Notes: a model not told the origin generated them from the letters alone. Positions 1-12,010 are shown, counted from the stretch's first letter. The stretch is 44,047 bases of DNA from Setaria digitata (GCA_003640385.1 RCAB01000502.1:1-44047), one strand, 5' to 3'. A program made the numbers and translations.

Positions 1-3000
1 TTTTTTTTTTTTAATATTTGGGAACTAATTTACAAGAATTTGTCGCCTTCCTTAGAGTGAACCATTTGTTTCAAAAAATGAGGAAAAATTCAGTCTATCT
101 CCCTTTTTGCTAATCACCAAATAGCTTGATAAATTTTAAATGTACCTGATAACGAACCCAATCAGTGAATGAATGAAATTTGGAAATACTGTTTCGCTCC
201 TCCTGACATAATCCATTAAATTCATTCACTGTACTACTTATCCTTTAATCGAGCTGTCATTAGTTCTCTTTGTCTTCTTAACTTGTTATTTATCTAGAAT
301 CTTATGTAGACATATTTGTTGAGTGTGATACTCAGAGGAGAAGAATAAAATATTGTGAAATAAATGGAATTTTTTTTTTATGAAACTCATTTCAGTCTTG
401 CATGAAACTTCTACAGCAAGTATTTGCTTCACATTTCCGGCAGCTTGTTTGGAAAAACAATTCGCTTCAAAAAAATAGAAATTAATTCGTTCCTTCCCAG
501 TCACTTTCCTTGTTTCCTTTTCTTCTTACCTGCAATTTATAAATTGCAGGTACTAAGAAGAAGAATATAGGAAGTCTTTTAAGTCAACTATTGCTAGTCA
601 AGACAAGTAAAACTCTCTCCTCATTTATTTCTCTTTCCTTTCTTTTCTCATTTTTTTCTCTTCTTACTTGTGGCGTTAATTGATCATTATTTCTAAGCAA
701 ATATTTTAGATTGTATAGTTTTTAAGAAAATTTCGTAAACTAAATTATCTGATATTTCCTACTGCAATGAAATTATATCACTGAAGAATTTCTTTTTTGA
801 TCATTAAATTGAGTTTTCCGTTGTTGTTTATGAAGGAAATTCAAACAATAGTTAAACTGAGCGATAACAATTATTAGAAGTAGAGCTAAAAGAGCTCATT
901 ATTTCCAATTGTAATTGTTTTGCTGCATATTAAAAGAGTTTTAATTAGAATTATCGATTCACACTGCAACTCTTCCCTCCATTTTAATCAGGTTTCCCTT
1001 TCCTGTCTTTTCTTTTCCCATGAAGTTTTATTCAGAATAATGAATATTGTTTTGTTTTATGCAAATAATCAACAACAGTTACAGCTATGAGTTAATTTCT
1101 AGAAACCAGCATTCCCGAGAAGCACTTAGCAAGTTTTGATCCGAAACTTTTATCAGAAAACTTTCATTAAAAGGAAATATAATGTCGTTCTTTCTTATAA
1201 TTTTACTTTGATGGATTTTCATGCTTTTTGCAGTCGTATTGCTTACATTTCGGCAACATTTTCTCACAAACAATATAAACTTTAAGACCGAAATTGAAAA
1301 TTTTAGAAATTTTAAAACTAAAATCTAGAAATGATTTAGATATCTCGAAATGACAAACAAACAACTTCATTTACTTAACTTCTCACACGATGAAATTTAA
1401 AGTTACGGTAGCCATTATAAAATATCTCTAAATTAGTAACATAAATTTAGCCAAGACAAACTTTCCATTTATTACATGAACAGAAAAGAAAGATGCCTGT
1501 CAGTTCTATGCAATAATGAATTCTCCTTGGCTAACTTTGTTATTGTTATAAAATGTTAATGTTTGCACTCGGGAACATCTATGTGTCGCAGTTTGTCGTT
1601 CAGTCAACTTTTCTCGAATAATATTAGCATTTAAGGGTTCGCATCGTAAGCAAAGCATTTGTTTTCTGAGTCCGAGCATCTGAAGCTTCATTTTCGTTTC
1701 TGCAGAATGAGAAGATAAATTCTCAGATGAGCTGCTGTAGTTCGATCTTGTTCGTTCCTAGTTCAAGCACTTTTAATACCGATGCTAACATTTAACAAAC
1801 TTGTTATGCTTACTTCCACTGGATGTATTTGTCGAAATTCATACTTAATTTCTCTACTTTTTATGACACTTTCTACTACTTCTTTACATGCGATAGAATG
1901 AATGAGATGCAGCAGTAACTTGTACTCCAGAACTTTCGTTTAAAATTTACATTTTTATCAGTAAGTGTTATCTTCCAGTATAGATTGAAGAATCTTACTA
2001 AAGCAGACTTTCTAAATTTGCAAAAAGTACTGTAAAAGGTGATACACATTTCTTGAGACTTCTAATCTTGAAATTTAAGTCAACATCCTCCACTTTCCCA
2101 TTCTGTGCTCCAAGTTTAGTATTATTCGAATGAATTCAGCAGAGGTTTCTGAGGCTTTCATGCTTATGCAAATAGTCAGGATAATAAGAACTGGATATAT
2201 GCATCTGGAAATTGATGAAAATGTCTGGGAGAAAGCAGCGAATCATTCTCACAAAAACTGGTTTATAAGTAGTCTTATTATTTAAAGTCTAATACTCTAA
2301 TAACTGTTGCTAGAGTATTTGCACTAATTAGTTGCAGTGTGCAGTAATTACTTTCAGATAGCTCCTTTTCCTTATGATTTTACGAAACAACGCCTGCGTT
2401 TTTTTTTTTAGACTCTTCAAAACTCATTCTCGACAGTGAACTCGGTGTCTTTCTGTGTTACAATAAGAAGAATCATACAGCAAGCCAAATTCTAGCATGA
2501 ACTGCGAGCTCTGTAGAAGCATTTGGCCACTTTTTTTTTTGCACTCTCAGTAAATATGACTTTAACTCTCTCTATACACTTTCAAGTTGAACTGGTACTT
2601 AATATGATTAAGGAAGCCAAATTACAGTCTTGCTCTGATTAAGTAAGTAGGGTTAAAGGTCAAGCATTTCATTTTCTTTCAATCCACATGATCAAAAATT
2701 GCTCAGTGGCTAGTTACGGAAAGCATACAAAGTCTGGTTTAGTTTATACCACAGGGACACCAAAGTTAGCTATTTGAGTCTGACATTTGTACAATGTGTT
2801 TCCTTATCATTTAATTTTTTTTCTTTTTTTGGGAATGAAATCATTTGCTTTTTACGACTAAGATTGATTTGTTATGTGATAATTTCAGGCTGCTGTGCAT
2901 TTAGCCATGAAAATGGCAAGTACGCTATTTTTCATATTCGGTGAGACTTTTTCGGATATGCGATAATATTATGAAATTTTTTTTCAATGAAAATTAAAAA

Positions 3001-3250
3001 AAAAACTGAAATGTTTTCCGAAGATTTTTTCTGATCTATTCGATTCTGTTTAAAATTTCTTCACATTTTTCCAGAAAAATTCTGATGTCATTGCATTATT
3101 GAAATTAACGTTACCATTATAATTGCGATAATTGCTCTAAAATATTCAGGGAGAATCTGATTTCATTCATTTTCAGCTTTTTTATGGACATCAGCAATAT
3201 CACAAAAAATAGGCACACCTAGCCAGATCGAAGCTCCTATTTTGGAATCA
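1..3250. other. AT-rich non-coding stretch
   Basis: No exon-like segment with splice signals and protein-like composition was found on either strand. Open frames are at most about 70 codons, which is expected by chance at this base composition. Contents are scattered T- and A-tracts, one perfect palindrome (listed separately) and only a few isolated TGATAA motifs. The first 12 bases are a T homopolymer, which fits a contig end. It could be intron or intergenic DNA of a gene lying to the left. Confidence 0.6.
527..552. repeat. Perfect 26-bp palindrome
   Basis: The 26 bases are their own reverse complement (TACCTGCAATTTA followed by its exact complement). Short CTTCT/AGAAG flanks add a few more potential pairs. 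With no spacer it could extrude a cruciform or bind a dimeric factor. No function can be assigned. Confidence 0.85.
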
Positions 3251-3263
3251 AACAGATACAAAA

Positions 3264-3387
3264 GATGGACTAGACTGGAGCCAAGTGTACGTTTCTTTGA
3301 TAAACGATGGACTAGACTGGAGCCAAGCGTACGTTTCTTTGACAAACGATGAAGCAGGTTGGAGCCAAACATACATCTCTTTGTTAT
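3264..3387. repeat. 42-bp minisatellite, three copies
   Basis: Unit 1 (3264-3305) and unit 2 (3306-3347) are 42 bp each and differ at only two positions. Unit 3 (3348 to about 3387) is clearly related but diverged. The unit starts GATGGACTAGACTGGAGCCA. Because 42 is a multiple of three, the array stays open in several frames and produces repetitive minus-strand ORFs that repeat a 14-residue unit. I regard those as by-products of the repeat, not genes. Confidence 0.85.
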
Positions 3388-3772
3388 GATTGTGTTTTGT
3401 GATAGTAACAAACGATATCTGTGATATCTTTTTTAAATTATATACTTTATTAACAAAAAAAAAAAAAATTTGTGAAAACACAGTTTGTTTGCGATTAAAC
3501 TTCTCCTGCGTAAATCTTATCAATATTAATGGTAGAGCGGTTCTTCGCCTTCTCAAAGATTTGAAGTAATGTCTAAATAGATCTCCAACTACACAACAAA
3601 CACTACTCAAGTACTTTCTCAACTGATAATCAGACCATCAATAACATGTCTTTTATCAATCTTTTAACACAAATATCAGTGGTGCAAATAGCATTTATCA
3701 GCAACTTTTATCTTGATATTTTTGCGATATAGTGGTCCATCACATCTCTTTCATTTCAGTTATGCTTTCAAA

Positions 3773-3964
3773 ATGAAATTTCCTAAGGGAAGGATTAAAA
3801 AAAAAAAGAAAAAAAATGCTAAGGAAAACATGGAGTTAGTAGGACATGATAACAGTGATAACAAATTTTATCACGTGCTATTTGTTACGAAGTTTGAACA
3901 CAACCCTAAATGTATCTCTTACAAGAAATTTTTAAGTTCCTTTTCATTCTTTCCACATCATTAG
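3773..3964 (+). CDS. Small Lys-rich ORF (low confidence)
   Basis: This 63-codon frame starts at an ATG 13 nt after a good nematode acceptor (TTTCATTTCAG, ending 3759) and ends at TAG. The N-terminus is strongly basic, with a run of six lysines interrupted once by Asn around residues 9-15; the rest has no recognised domain, signal peptide or membrane segment. It lies inside the GATA-motif cluster. Support is the well-placed acceptor plus ATG; against it are the short length, the A-tract origin of the lysines and the absence of any known family. It may be a chance ORF. Confidence 0.2.
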   Translation: MKFPKGRIKKKKKKNAKENMELVGHDNSDNKFYHVLFVTKFEHNPKCISYKKFLSSFSFFPHH

Positions 3965-4459
3965 ACCTCGTTCTTGCATCCTATCATATTTACATAAGGT
4001 ACAAAATGCTGAAAACTATGATGATATGGCCGATAAACAACTGTAAAGCTTACCCATAAATTAAATAAATAAACATTTTTATCAGCAATATAAAAGGCAT
4101 TTTATGTATAAATAAGAAGAGAATGTTTTATCAAAGAAGTTACCAGTAATGGGTCATATAATATCAACAAGAAACTTTGTCATAAGTAAGTTTGATAAAT
4201 TCTTAGACTGCAACAGATTCTAGAAGACTTAATACGAGCTTTCTGCTATCTTCTTACTAGCAAAAATTTTGATAAAGAATGAAATATGTTGAAATAACTA
4301 GCAATAAATTAAAGCTTTTTTTTAAATAACGAATTTGAAACTTTCTGACTTAATTTTTACTTACATCTTATAAACAAAATATAAAAAAAAAAAAAAAATC
4401 ATAAATTGTGAACAGTGAGGATTGAAATCCTAACTGACTAGATGATAAATTTGCAACTG

Positions 4460-4648
4460 TTACTCTAATGGTGATAACAATCTTGGTACCAAGATATGGT
4501 GATTGTCGAGACGGAGTGGCTTCCTTGTTTGAATTATTAGCCACTGATAGCAATCAAATATTACACATAAAAACCAAACATTGACAGCAATTGATAATAA
4601 TAAACCGATTAATGATAAAACTGTAAGCAATATGCTTGCTGAAAGCAT
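4460..4648 (-). CDS. Small single-pass membrane protein candidate
   Basis: A 62-codon minus-strand frame begins at ATG (4648) and ends at TAA. Residues 2-32 are strongly hydrophobic, starting MLSASILLTVLSLIGLLLSI, which would make a signal anchor or signal peptide. A short basic region follows (QTRKPLRLDN). TTATCA and TGATAA motifs lie immediately upstream of the ATG (4650 and 4666), a promoter-like placement. No homologous family is recognised and no clear acceptor precedes the ATG. It could be a genuine short secreted or membrane peptide gene, the first exon of a longer gene (a GTACCA donor lies inside), or a chance frame. Confidence 0.25.
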   Translation of the reverse strand: MLSASILLTVLSLIGLLLSIAVNVWFLCVIFDCYQWLIIQTRKPLRLDNHHILVPRLLSPLE

Positions 4649-4999
4649 TTTATCAAATTGTTAAATGATAAAGTAAATAATAATAAAAAAAGTAGTCAAA
4701 GGAAATGAAACGAGAAAGATATTTTGTTCAGAATATGGTTGAATAAACCGTTGTGCAGAAATATCATTTGACACTGTCTTCAGAAATTCAACAAAATCTT
4801 TAGGTGCTACTGCATCTATCTTTGATCATCAATACCTTCTAAGAAGAAATACAAAATTGAAAAAAAAAAAAAAAACTAACAGTTTTGAAGAATATCATTG
4901 GGTTTTGACAAACTGAAAATATCTGCTACTGAAATAGTTAAATTGGACGAAAGTTTACCACCATTTATCAGCTCTATCAATGATAAAAGAAACAAAATC

Positions 5000-7900
5000 A
5001 CTAGCGCAACGCACCATGCAATCTAAAGAATTAATATAATCAGATTTGAGCCTAATAATGCAGTCCCATACTTACCTGCCATCAAACCTACCTAGCTGTC
5101 ACAAAGTCTAAGTGTTATTTTGATTTCATTAATACTTCAGGTCTCGCTCGTGCTTATCAAGAATAATTTTTATTTTTAGGATGTAATGATTTAAAAAGGA
5201 ATAAAAAGTATCACTAACAGTAAAATAAACATATGGTTTCAGGAAATTAGGTCGCATCTGTAGCACTCCATAAAAAAGTGACAAAATGGAAAATAAGTCG
5301 ATGAGAATAAGAGCGAATTCAATACAAAAATTATACGATGATGCTCTATTAATACCAAACCAAAATAGTGTACCATTAATTAGTGCTGATAATAATGAGC
5401 AGCTTCCAACCGTAATAGTTCCATGCTAAAACTTTGATGCTATCTTTTAATTAGTAAGATTTTTTTTTTGTATGCTTGAGAATTTCATGCATAGCTAAAA
5501 TGCTAAAACTTTTGAACTTTTAAAACTAAAAACTAAAAATGCTAAAAAAAAAAATCTCCCTCCATGCTAAAACTTTTGTATGCTTGAGAATTTCATGCAT
5601 TTAGACGATCCTTTAACATTCTTAACTCTTTATTTATCATCTCAAATTTTTCTCTTTCGAAATAGAACTTTAAATGGAAAGAAAAAACACCTGTCTTAGC
5701 AAAGGTTCGAATTGCCTATGAAGCTTACAGAAGTAATTCGAAGAGTAAGAGTAATATCTAACTCTAACCTTTTCATTCAAGCTAACATCAGAACTCTATT
5801 TAAAAAGATTTCAATTGGTCGTCAAGTAAAAGTACACTGATAACTGTCTGATTTTACTGATCAAATCATGCCAACAGAAGTGTTCAGCCTAGCACATTCT
5901 AATAATGATCATTATGCTCGATTATTAGCAACCTTTATATGAAGCAGTCCACAACAACAGCGATCTGATGCTATTACGGTCATCAATGTCGAGATCTTTT
6001 CTTCGTTGAAGGAAATCACGAGAGAACCGAAAAATGGAAGCTAATTTATTGGCAATTAGTAACAGTTCCCTCTGAAAAGAACGAAACAATTTTTTAAAAA
6101 ATTTTCAGATTTTTGAAAGTTTCCAAAATTATTTCGAGTATTGTCATTATTTAACAATCTAACAAATTTTTCAAGTTATTTCAGTTTCTTTTTTTTTTAA
6201 AGTTATTTAGCAGTCTAATAAATATCTCCTATCATAAGATTCTAAGAGATATGTAATTTCTGATACGATCAACACTTTTTTTTAAATCAAATTAGCCGAT
6301 AATTCTGCAATATACTATATGCAAAAATCACTTAGCAATTTCAACAAATTAGATAAATTTTTGAATCAGCTTAGTTCGTAATTAATAGAAAAAAAAAATT
6401 TAAGAACATAATTTTAAATTACCCAGACTTCAGTATGTTTTTGATACTCTCGACATTATCCTGACAGCTTTACAATTAGAAGTTCACATTACAAGCTATC
6501 AGATCATGAGACTTTAAACTTTTGGTTTGTCCAATCTGAATATACAAAGAACTTGTAAGGATCAAATCACTTCGTGCTAATTCCTGTCAGTATGTTTAAA
6601 TCGTTCAATTCATCAATCGCTGATATTAACAACTACGAATCACATAAAATGCTTATTATCTTCAGTGTTTTAACAGCCTTCTGCTGAGCTCTTGCAGGCA
6701 GGTGACATTGAATGACCGCTGGGCAGTTGCCGAAATAATTTTCTAACGCTCAAAAATTTACCGCTAAATAAATTAGCCTGAAACAGAAATTTTCCTGTAA
6801 TCTAATGATTGACATTTTGAAGCTTTTTTTTTTGCTTTTTGAGTGATACAAAAAAGGAATCCGAAAGAAAAAGAGGAGGATGACTGGACTCAGAAAGAAA
6901 GCTGAAGCCTTAGGAGTGACAATAACGGAGACAATTCTAAAAAGTTAGGGCGAAATACATTCAGTTCAAATTTCTATAAACTATTTGTTCAATTCCTTCT
7001 TTTTCTAGTTTTCTTTCATCCCGGCCAAGAACTTAAATTATTGCTTCATTATTACTGCGCTATCGGACCTATTTTCAAATGAGAGTAGTTTAAAGTTTTT
7101 CGTCCTAAAAATTTGAATTTTAAGATATCATTTATTTACGCATGTTAAAAATTTTTTCACAGGATTTTCGGTGTGAAAGGTCTATCGGGTTTCAGTGAAT
7201 TTGAAATTTACTACGGATTGAAACTTGAAAGACAACTCTTGGTAGTACTGAGTGAGGGTTATAAGCCAAGAAAGAGCCTGAAACATTACACCATCAAACA
7301 ATTTGATATCTTGAACCTTTGGCAAAGCTAATTTTGAAATAATGATGAAGCAAATAACACAAAACGAATGGAGACAGCATACCTATTTATCTTACAGTGT
7401 TCTGGTTGCAGGTGTTTCTCAGTCAATCTCGAAAGTTTTCAATCAAAATCTCCATCTTTTACTGAAGTTTTTTTTCTTTTCTTTTAGCCAGGTGATAAAA
7501 TGGATCGTTTCAAAGATTTGAATAAAGAACAGAAGAAACTGCAGATGAAAATTATTCCTCTAAAAAAAAGCTAGGCTCTATTTTCTTTTATTTTCGAACT
7601 GATAAGCTTTTACACCTGTTTCAGATTAGTAATTAATAACTGAGAATTTTCAAATTAATAACACAGCTGTTTTTCGGCTATTTTTTTTCAAATTAGAAGA
7701 TTCAAATTATTTCTGGGTCAATTTTTTAAATCTTTGACGAGTAAACTTAAATTGACATTTAAAAATAATCTGAATTTATTAAATTCTTAAATTTTAACTC
7801 TGTCATAAGTATTAGTTAAGCTCTAATTAAATATATATCAGAATGAATAAATTTCAACTTTTTTCAAATAAAATTTTATGCTATACAAATGAACGAGTTA

Positions 7901-9450
7901 TCTCGATCGAAATCTGAACTGAACTGATCGTTTCCATTAAAATTATTCACAAATTTGAAATTCAAGCGATACAAGAAAGTCTCAATTAAGTCATCACATT
8001 GAAATGAAATGCTCCAATCATAGCACTTCAGAAGTACGGAGATTGAAAATGAAGGTATTCAAAGGACGTGAAATTTAATGACTACTTATGTATGAAACAA
8101 GCCTTCCTAGAAATATTTCTATTGATCTAGTCGTTTAATTCAACTTATTCACCTTGAAGCATTGCTTGTTGGTGCAAGAAAACTTAGCAAGACAAACTTT
8201 TCGTACTTTCCGGAAGACATTTACATAAATCGATGTTACTTTTTCCGCGTTAAAAATTGAAATAAAAGTAGCTAAAATTTTTTGCACAACTGCAATAAAC
8301 ATGACCAATAATTAATTAGTTGGCAGAAGATTTCATTTGACTTCACATTTTAGTGATTCCGCTGAGTGGACAATAATGAAGCACGAAATATATTTTTCGA
8401 GAATTCTACGTAGCCTGAATGTGGATGATAAATGCTCAAATAATGCATTACACAAAGGTTAGCATTAAATAGATTAAATGAAATCATGTAGTTGCTAGCG
8501 TAGCTTTGTAAATGATATCCAATCAGTCTGGTCTTAACAAAGAGATTTTCAGCGTCCTTTCAGAGCTGAAAATTAATTTTGCATTCAGTTTACGCAGAGC
8601 TTTGCTCGTCTGGTAATTTTACTCACTGAAGCAGTGAAGCATAAGGACAGGTGTGGGAACGAAACCTTCTCGATCGAGACGTCAGAATCAATGGAGAAAG
8701 GAGGAACTGTAAAGAGAAAGAAGTTTGGAATTAAAAAACAGATCAGAAGAGTAGTCTCTGTGTGATGGAAATTGCTCAGCGATCAGAAGCAGTCGTGTAA
8801 TGCGATCTGATCAGCGTTATGTCTTCTTTACTTCAGCTTCTGCTTAACTGACAACCATTGAGCAAGTTGTCGTAATAATTTAGCCATTCACTAACGGAAC
8901 GCAGAAATTGTCAGTATCGATCGGTAAAGTTAGCTTCTTCAACTGATACACACGAATAGTGAAGGAGAACGATAAGAGATAAGAACAGAGGATGATTAGA
9001 AGTGGAAGGAACAGTTGTACAGTGCCGTTATCAGAGTACCACTTGCTGGGACAGCAATTACGATACCGTGGCATTCTTGTGGAGGGTGAGACCGAATTGG
9101 CAGTCTTGTAGATTGAGGAATTTTAAGTCAGTTTGCAGAATTCCAACCAGTTTTTTTCCATTCCTAAAACTCTTCTTTCTTGAATCTCACTAGCTCTCTT
9201 ATTACCCGTTATGTTGCCTCAGCGTCTGATCACTTTCGAGGATAAGAAATATCTAAATACGGTCTTTGACAGGATGCAAGTTTCCCGCTATCAACAATCA
9301 GTGATGACGAGTGATTAATTAAGTAAATGTTAAAATACTGTAAGTTCCTTTTCCTTCTTATCAATCAGAATTAACTTTTATTAAACAAAGAACCGAAAGA
9401 AGACTTTTCCCAATCTTCATTGTATCACTAATCTATCTTTTACTGTATAT
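5000..9450. other. AT-rich stretch without a recognised gene
   Basis: No conserved exon or RNA gene was identified on either strand. Open frames are under about 65 codons. Contents are homopolymer tracts and the local repeat at 5466-5600 (listed separately). It may be intergenic DNA or a long intron of an unseen gene. Confidence 0.55.
5466..5600. repeat. 27-bp direct repeat with ATGCTAAAACTTTT motif
   Basis: A 27-bp sequence beginning TTTTGTATGCTTGAGAATTT occurs identically at 5466-5492 and 5574-5600. The 14-mer ATGCTAAAACTTTT occurs at 5500-5513 and 5564-5577, and again far away at 16783-16796; CCATGCTAAAACTTT also occurs at 5421-5435. This looks like local duplication within a small dispersed repeat family. 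Confidence 0.8.
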
Positions 9451-9460
9451 GATATCATCA

Positions 9461-9501
9461 TTATCATTCTAGTGATAAAAACACAATTCTTATCATTATC
9501 A
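9461..9501. promoter_or_regulatory. Short GATA-motif cluster
   Basis: Four TGATAA/TTATCA motifs lie in 41 bp (starts 9461, 9473, 9490 and 9496). It stands at the left border of the less AT-rich region ahead of the RasGAP gene. A role as an enhancer element is inferred only from motif density. Confidence 0.35.
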
Positions 9502-9563
9502 CATCACTTCACATGTGTTTTTTCATCCTCCTCACCAAGGATAGACACTAGTCATCTATATAC

Positions 9564-9580
9564 TATGTGTGTGTGTGTGT
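9564..9580. repeat. (TG)n microsatellite
   Basis: About eight consecutive TG dinucleotides. A CA-rich imperfect stretch follows at roughly 9670-9710. Confidence 0.8.
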
Positions 9581-10717
9581 TATTTCCGGTCGCATTTTTC
9601 GCACTATTTGTTAAATTCTACTGTCGCACATTTCATACATTTCCCAATCACTCGACATACATATCTGTAGGTGCACCCACACCCACACAGACAGACACAC
9701 CTGCACAGAACGATGGAAGATCACACACAGGGAGTTTTTTTTTAAAAGAATTTAAATTTCCGCTAAGCGCCCACGCACTCCCTGTCGGTGTGTGTTTTTA
9801 TCCATTGGTTGGCAGTGCTCAGTTCATTTCCCGTGTGTATTCTGTTAAGTGCAGCAAAGTTTGTGGAACCTGAAGAGGATGAGTTGCAGTGCTTCCAGTT
9901 ACTTCGGTAGCTCATTTCCCAATTAATTAAATTACCGAATGATCACATCACATAGGAGCAGTATGAGTGAGCATTTTCGCTCGGGAATATGTCAACTGAC
10001 TGTCACATCACAGCAGTGCACGGGGTCATCTGTAATCCTGGAAATACTCGGTCTGTTATTTGGTGTTTTCAAATCACGAAGAGACATTCATTTATGTTAC
10101 TCATACTGACAGTACTTTCAACAAAACATATTGTTTGACTGGCTTCGAGATAAACGGAAATTTTTCCTAACTCCGGATTCGTTCTGGATTATGAGCAACC
10201 GAAGGGGACAACTCCGACGAAGTCTACTCTTTTCCGGATATCTGCCAATTCACTTCTTTATCGATTTTACAGTTGTCAGTGATATTTCAAGTCATCTGAA
10301 AAAAATCCAGCGCCTATCCCACAAGTATAGTGAATAGGTAGAAGCATCTCAACTCCCGCCGCAACCACCTTGTGCTCCATTACTCTCACTGACTTTATAT
10401 CCTTCAGATGACCTTTGACACTTTCTTAATGGGCTTTCTTTCAACACTAGCTGCTATTCGGGTAGTACCAACTGAGCAAAGGTCATGAGGTCAACCTGGT
10501 GTCTCTCATGAGCTTTTGAAATTTGCAAGTTGCTGGTACTAACAGTGGCACAGCAGCACCGTTAACGTCACCGCAGAGAGGGCGAAGGACCGACCGGAAG
10601 TGCCCCCCTGCTCTCCTTCCGTTCATCCAAACATCTGTCCAGAGCCTGCCTCCAGCCGACTGCCTCATTGCACTCCTCTCCTTCCTCTTTTGCAGCTGCA
10701 AGATTCTAGCGGGACAC

Positions 10718-10770
10718 TGACGTCCATCTGCAACAATGCACGCTACGTCACGGCACGCCACGTCACGTCA
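10718..10770. promoter_or_regulatory. Cluster of ACGTCA (CRE half-site) motifs
   Basis: ACGTCA occurs at 10745-10750, 10760-10765 and 10765-10770 (the last two overlap by one base), and its complement TGACGT at 10718-10723. Chance expectation is well below one in 55 bp. ACGTCA is the half-site for CREB/ATF bZIP factors. The flanking CAC/CGCC-rich DNA suggests that local repeat expansion contributed, so the motifs may not be functional. Confidence 0.35.
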
Positions 10771-11599
10771 CATCACACCACGCCACGCTGCACCACCAGT
10801 CACTCGCTTACGTTAGCGAACACAGTTCCTATCACTGCATCTCTTCTCGATCAGTGCGAGAATGCAGTCTCGACTGATAGCAGCACTTCTTCGGCTCTTT
10901 CTACCGTCCTTTACTTAGATCGTTCTTGCTTATCAGTAGACTCGAACCTCAACTAGCGGTCATTATTGCACCCGTATTAGATTTCTTTGTCGACATATAT
11001 TCATTCCCTTATTTATGTGCACTTATTAACGTACCACTCATTATTAGATAATAACCATAATTAGACGAAAATTAATTGATGAGTTGGTGGAATTGATTTA
11101 CACAAGATAAATTCCAAACAGAATGCTCTCTTTCCTTCTAATCTACAGGTAGCACTAGGGATTAGTAGCTGCAAAACATTGCACTGAAATTACAATTCCA
11201 CCGACATTTCTTTCTGACTGTTGTAGTGGGAAACTTACATTTAGTTCAGTTGGAGTTTCTGGACCACTACTGATTCGATTCAGATTCATTATTTTCGTCG
11301 CTACAATTTACTTTTCAGTATGCATTCTTCCTGTGGTGGCAAGATTCTCAAACCATTTTATTGGTGCAGAAAGCGAATCATCTCTGAAAGTCAGAAGTCG
11401 TAGATGATTCTGTTCCTGATGATCTAGGAATCAATCAGTATTTTCAAATTAAATTCATCTTTCGCTTAGACAAACAGGAAGACAAGCTGAGAGTCCAATC
11501 TTCATGACTGTCATCATTCATTTATTTTTGATCCTAGATGCTCTTTTATCATTCAGTGATTTCTTACTTCTGCAGTTTTTTTTTTTTTTCATTCTCTCA

Positions 11600-11652
11600 C
11601 TGAAGGATAAGTTGCGGCTTTGTCCAAACTGAAGGATAAGTTGCGGTTTTGT
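11600..11652. repeat. Tandem 24-bp direct repeat
   Basis: CTGAAGGATAAGTTGCGG plus CTTTGT occurs at 11600-11623 and again at 11629-11652, with one C/T difference and a period of 29 bp. Confidence 0.85.
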
Positions 11653-11950
11653 ACTGGAAGTAATTTGAGGGAACTTAGGCTATTCAACTCTACAGTTCTG
11701 TCATCTCTTTAGTTGTCAGTATTCATTCCAGTGCAAGAAATTATTGCATTTATTTCTAGAATCCGAGTGGTACCATGAATTTACAAATTGATGAGCAGGT
11801 AATGAAAGCTTACGAGATCATTAATTATAGCTCGAAGAAAAAAAAGCAATTAAAAATGTGCCAGGAAAGTGTATGGCACAGAAGAAGCTAAAGGGCCGTA
11901 ATGTCAATGATAAATCGTTAAATGATTCAGAAGGTGATATATCCCAGCTG

Positions 11951-12010
11951 GAACTGAGTCGAATCGAACCAAACTGAACTGGAGTGAACTGAACTAAACT
12001 AAGTTGAATC
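11951..12010. repeat. 12-unit GAACT pentamer array
   Basis: Sixty bases divide exactly into 12 pentamers related to GAACT (GAACT, GAGTC, GAATC, GAACC, AAACT, GAACT, GGAGT, GAACT, GAACT, AAACT, AAGTT, GAATC). It is a diverged pentanucleotide microsatellite. The GAA cores all point the same way, unlike the alternating orientation of a heat-shock element. Confidence 0.8.

Larger units (their letters stand above)
3517..4986. promoter_or_regulatory. Dense GATA-factor motif cluster
   Basis: I counted 19 occurrences of TGATAA or its complement TTATCA in about 1.47 kb. Starts are 3517, 3624, 3653, 3695, 3847, 3856, 3868, 4079, 4128, 4193, 4270, 4443, 4472, 4592, 4613, 4650, 4666, 4965 and 4981. Chance expectation at this composition is about two, and flanking DNA has about one per kb. 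WGATAA is the core of nematode ELT-type GATA factors, with TGATAA typical of intestinal promoters (established in C. elegans). The sites are irregularly spaced, so the cluster is not a tandem repeat. It surrounds two small candidate ORFs (3773-3964 + and 4460-4648 -). An intestinal enhancer or promoter is an inference. Confidence 0.5.

Noticed and set aside
6405..6440. Similarity to the nematode SL1 leader (AATTACCCA)
   Set aside because: Only a short core matches; the rest of the leader and an Sm site are missing.
9472..9873. 133-codon plus-strand ORF
   Set aside because: It runs over TG and CA microsatellites, starts at a non-ATG codon, and has no domain or splice context.
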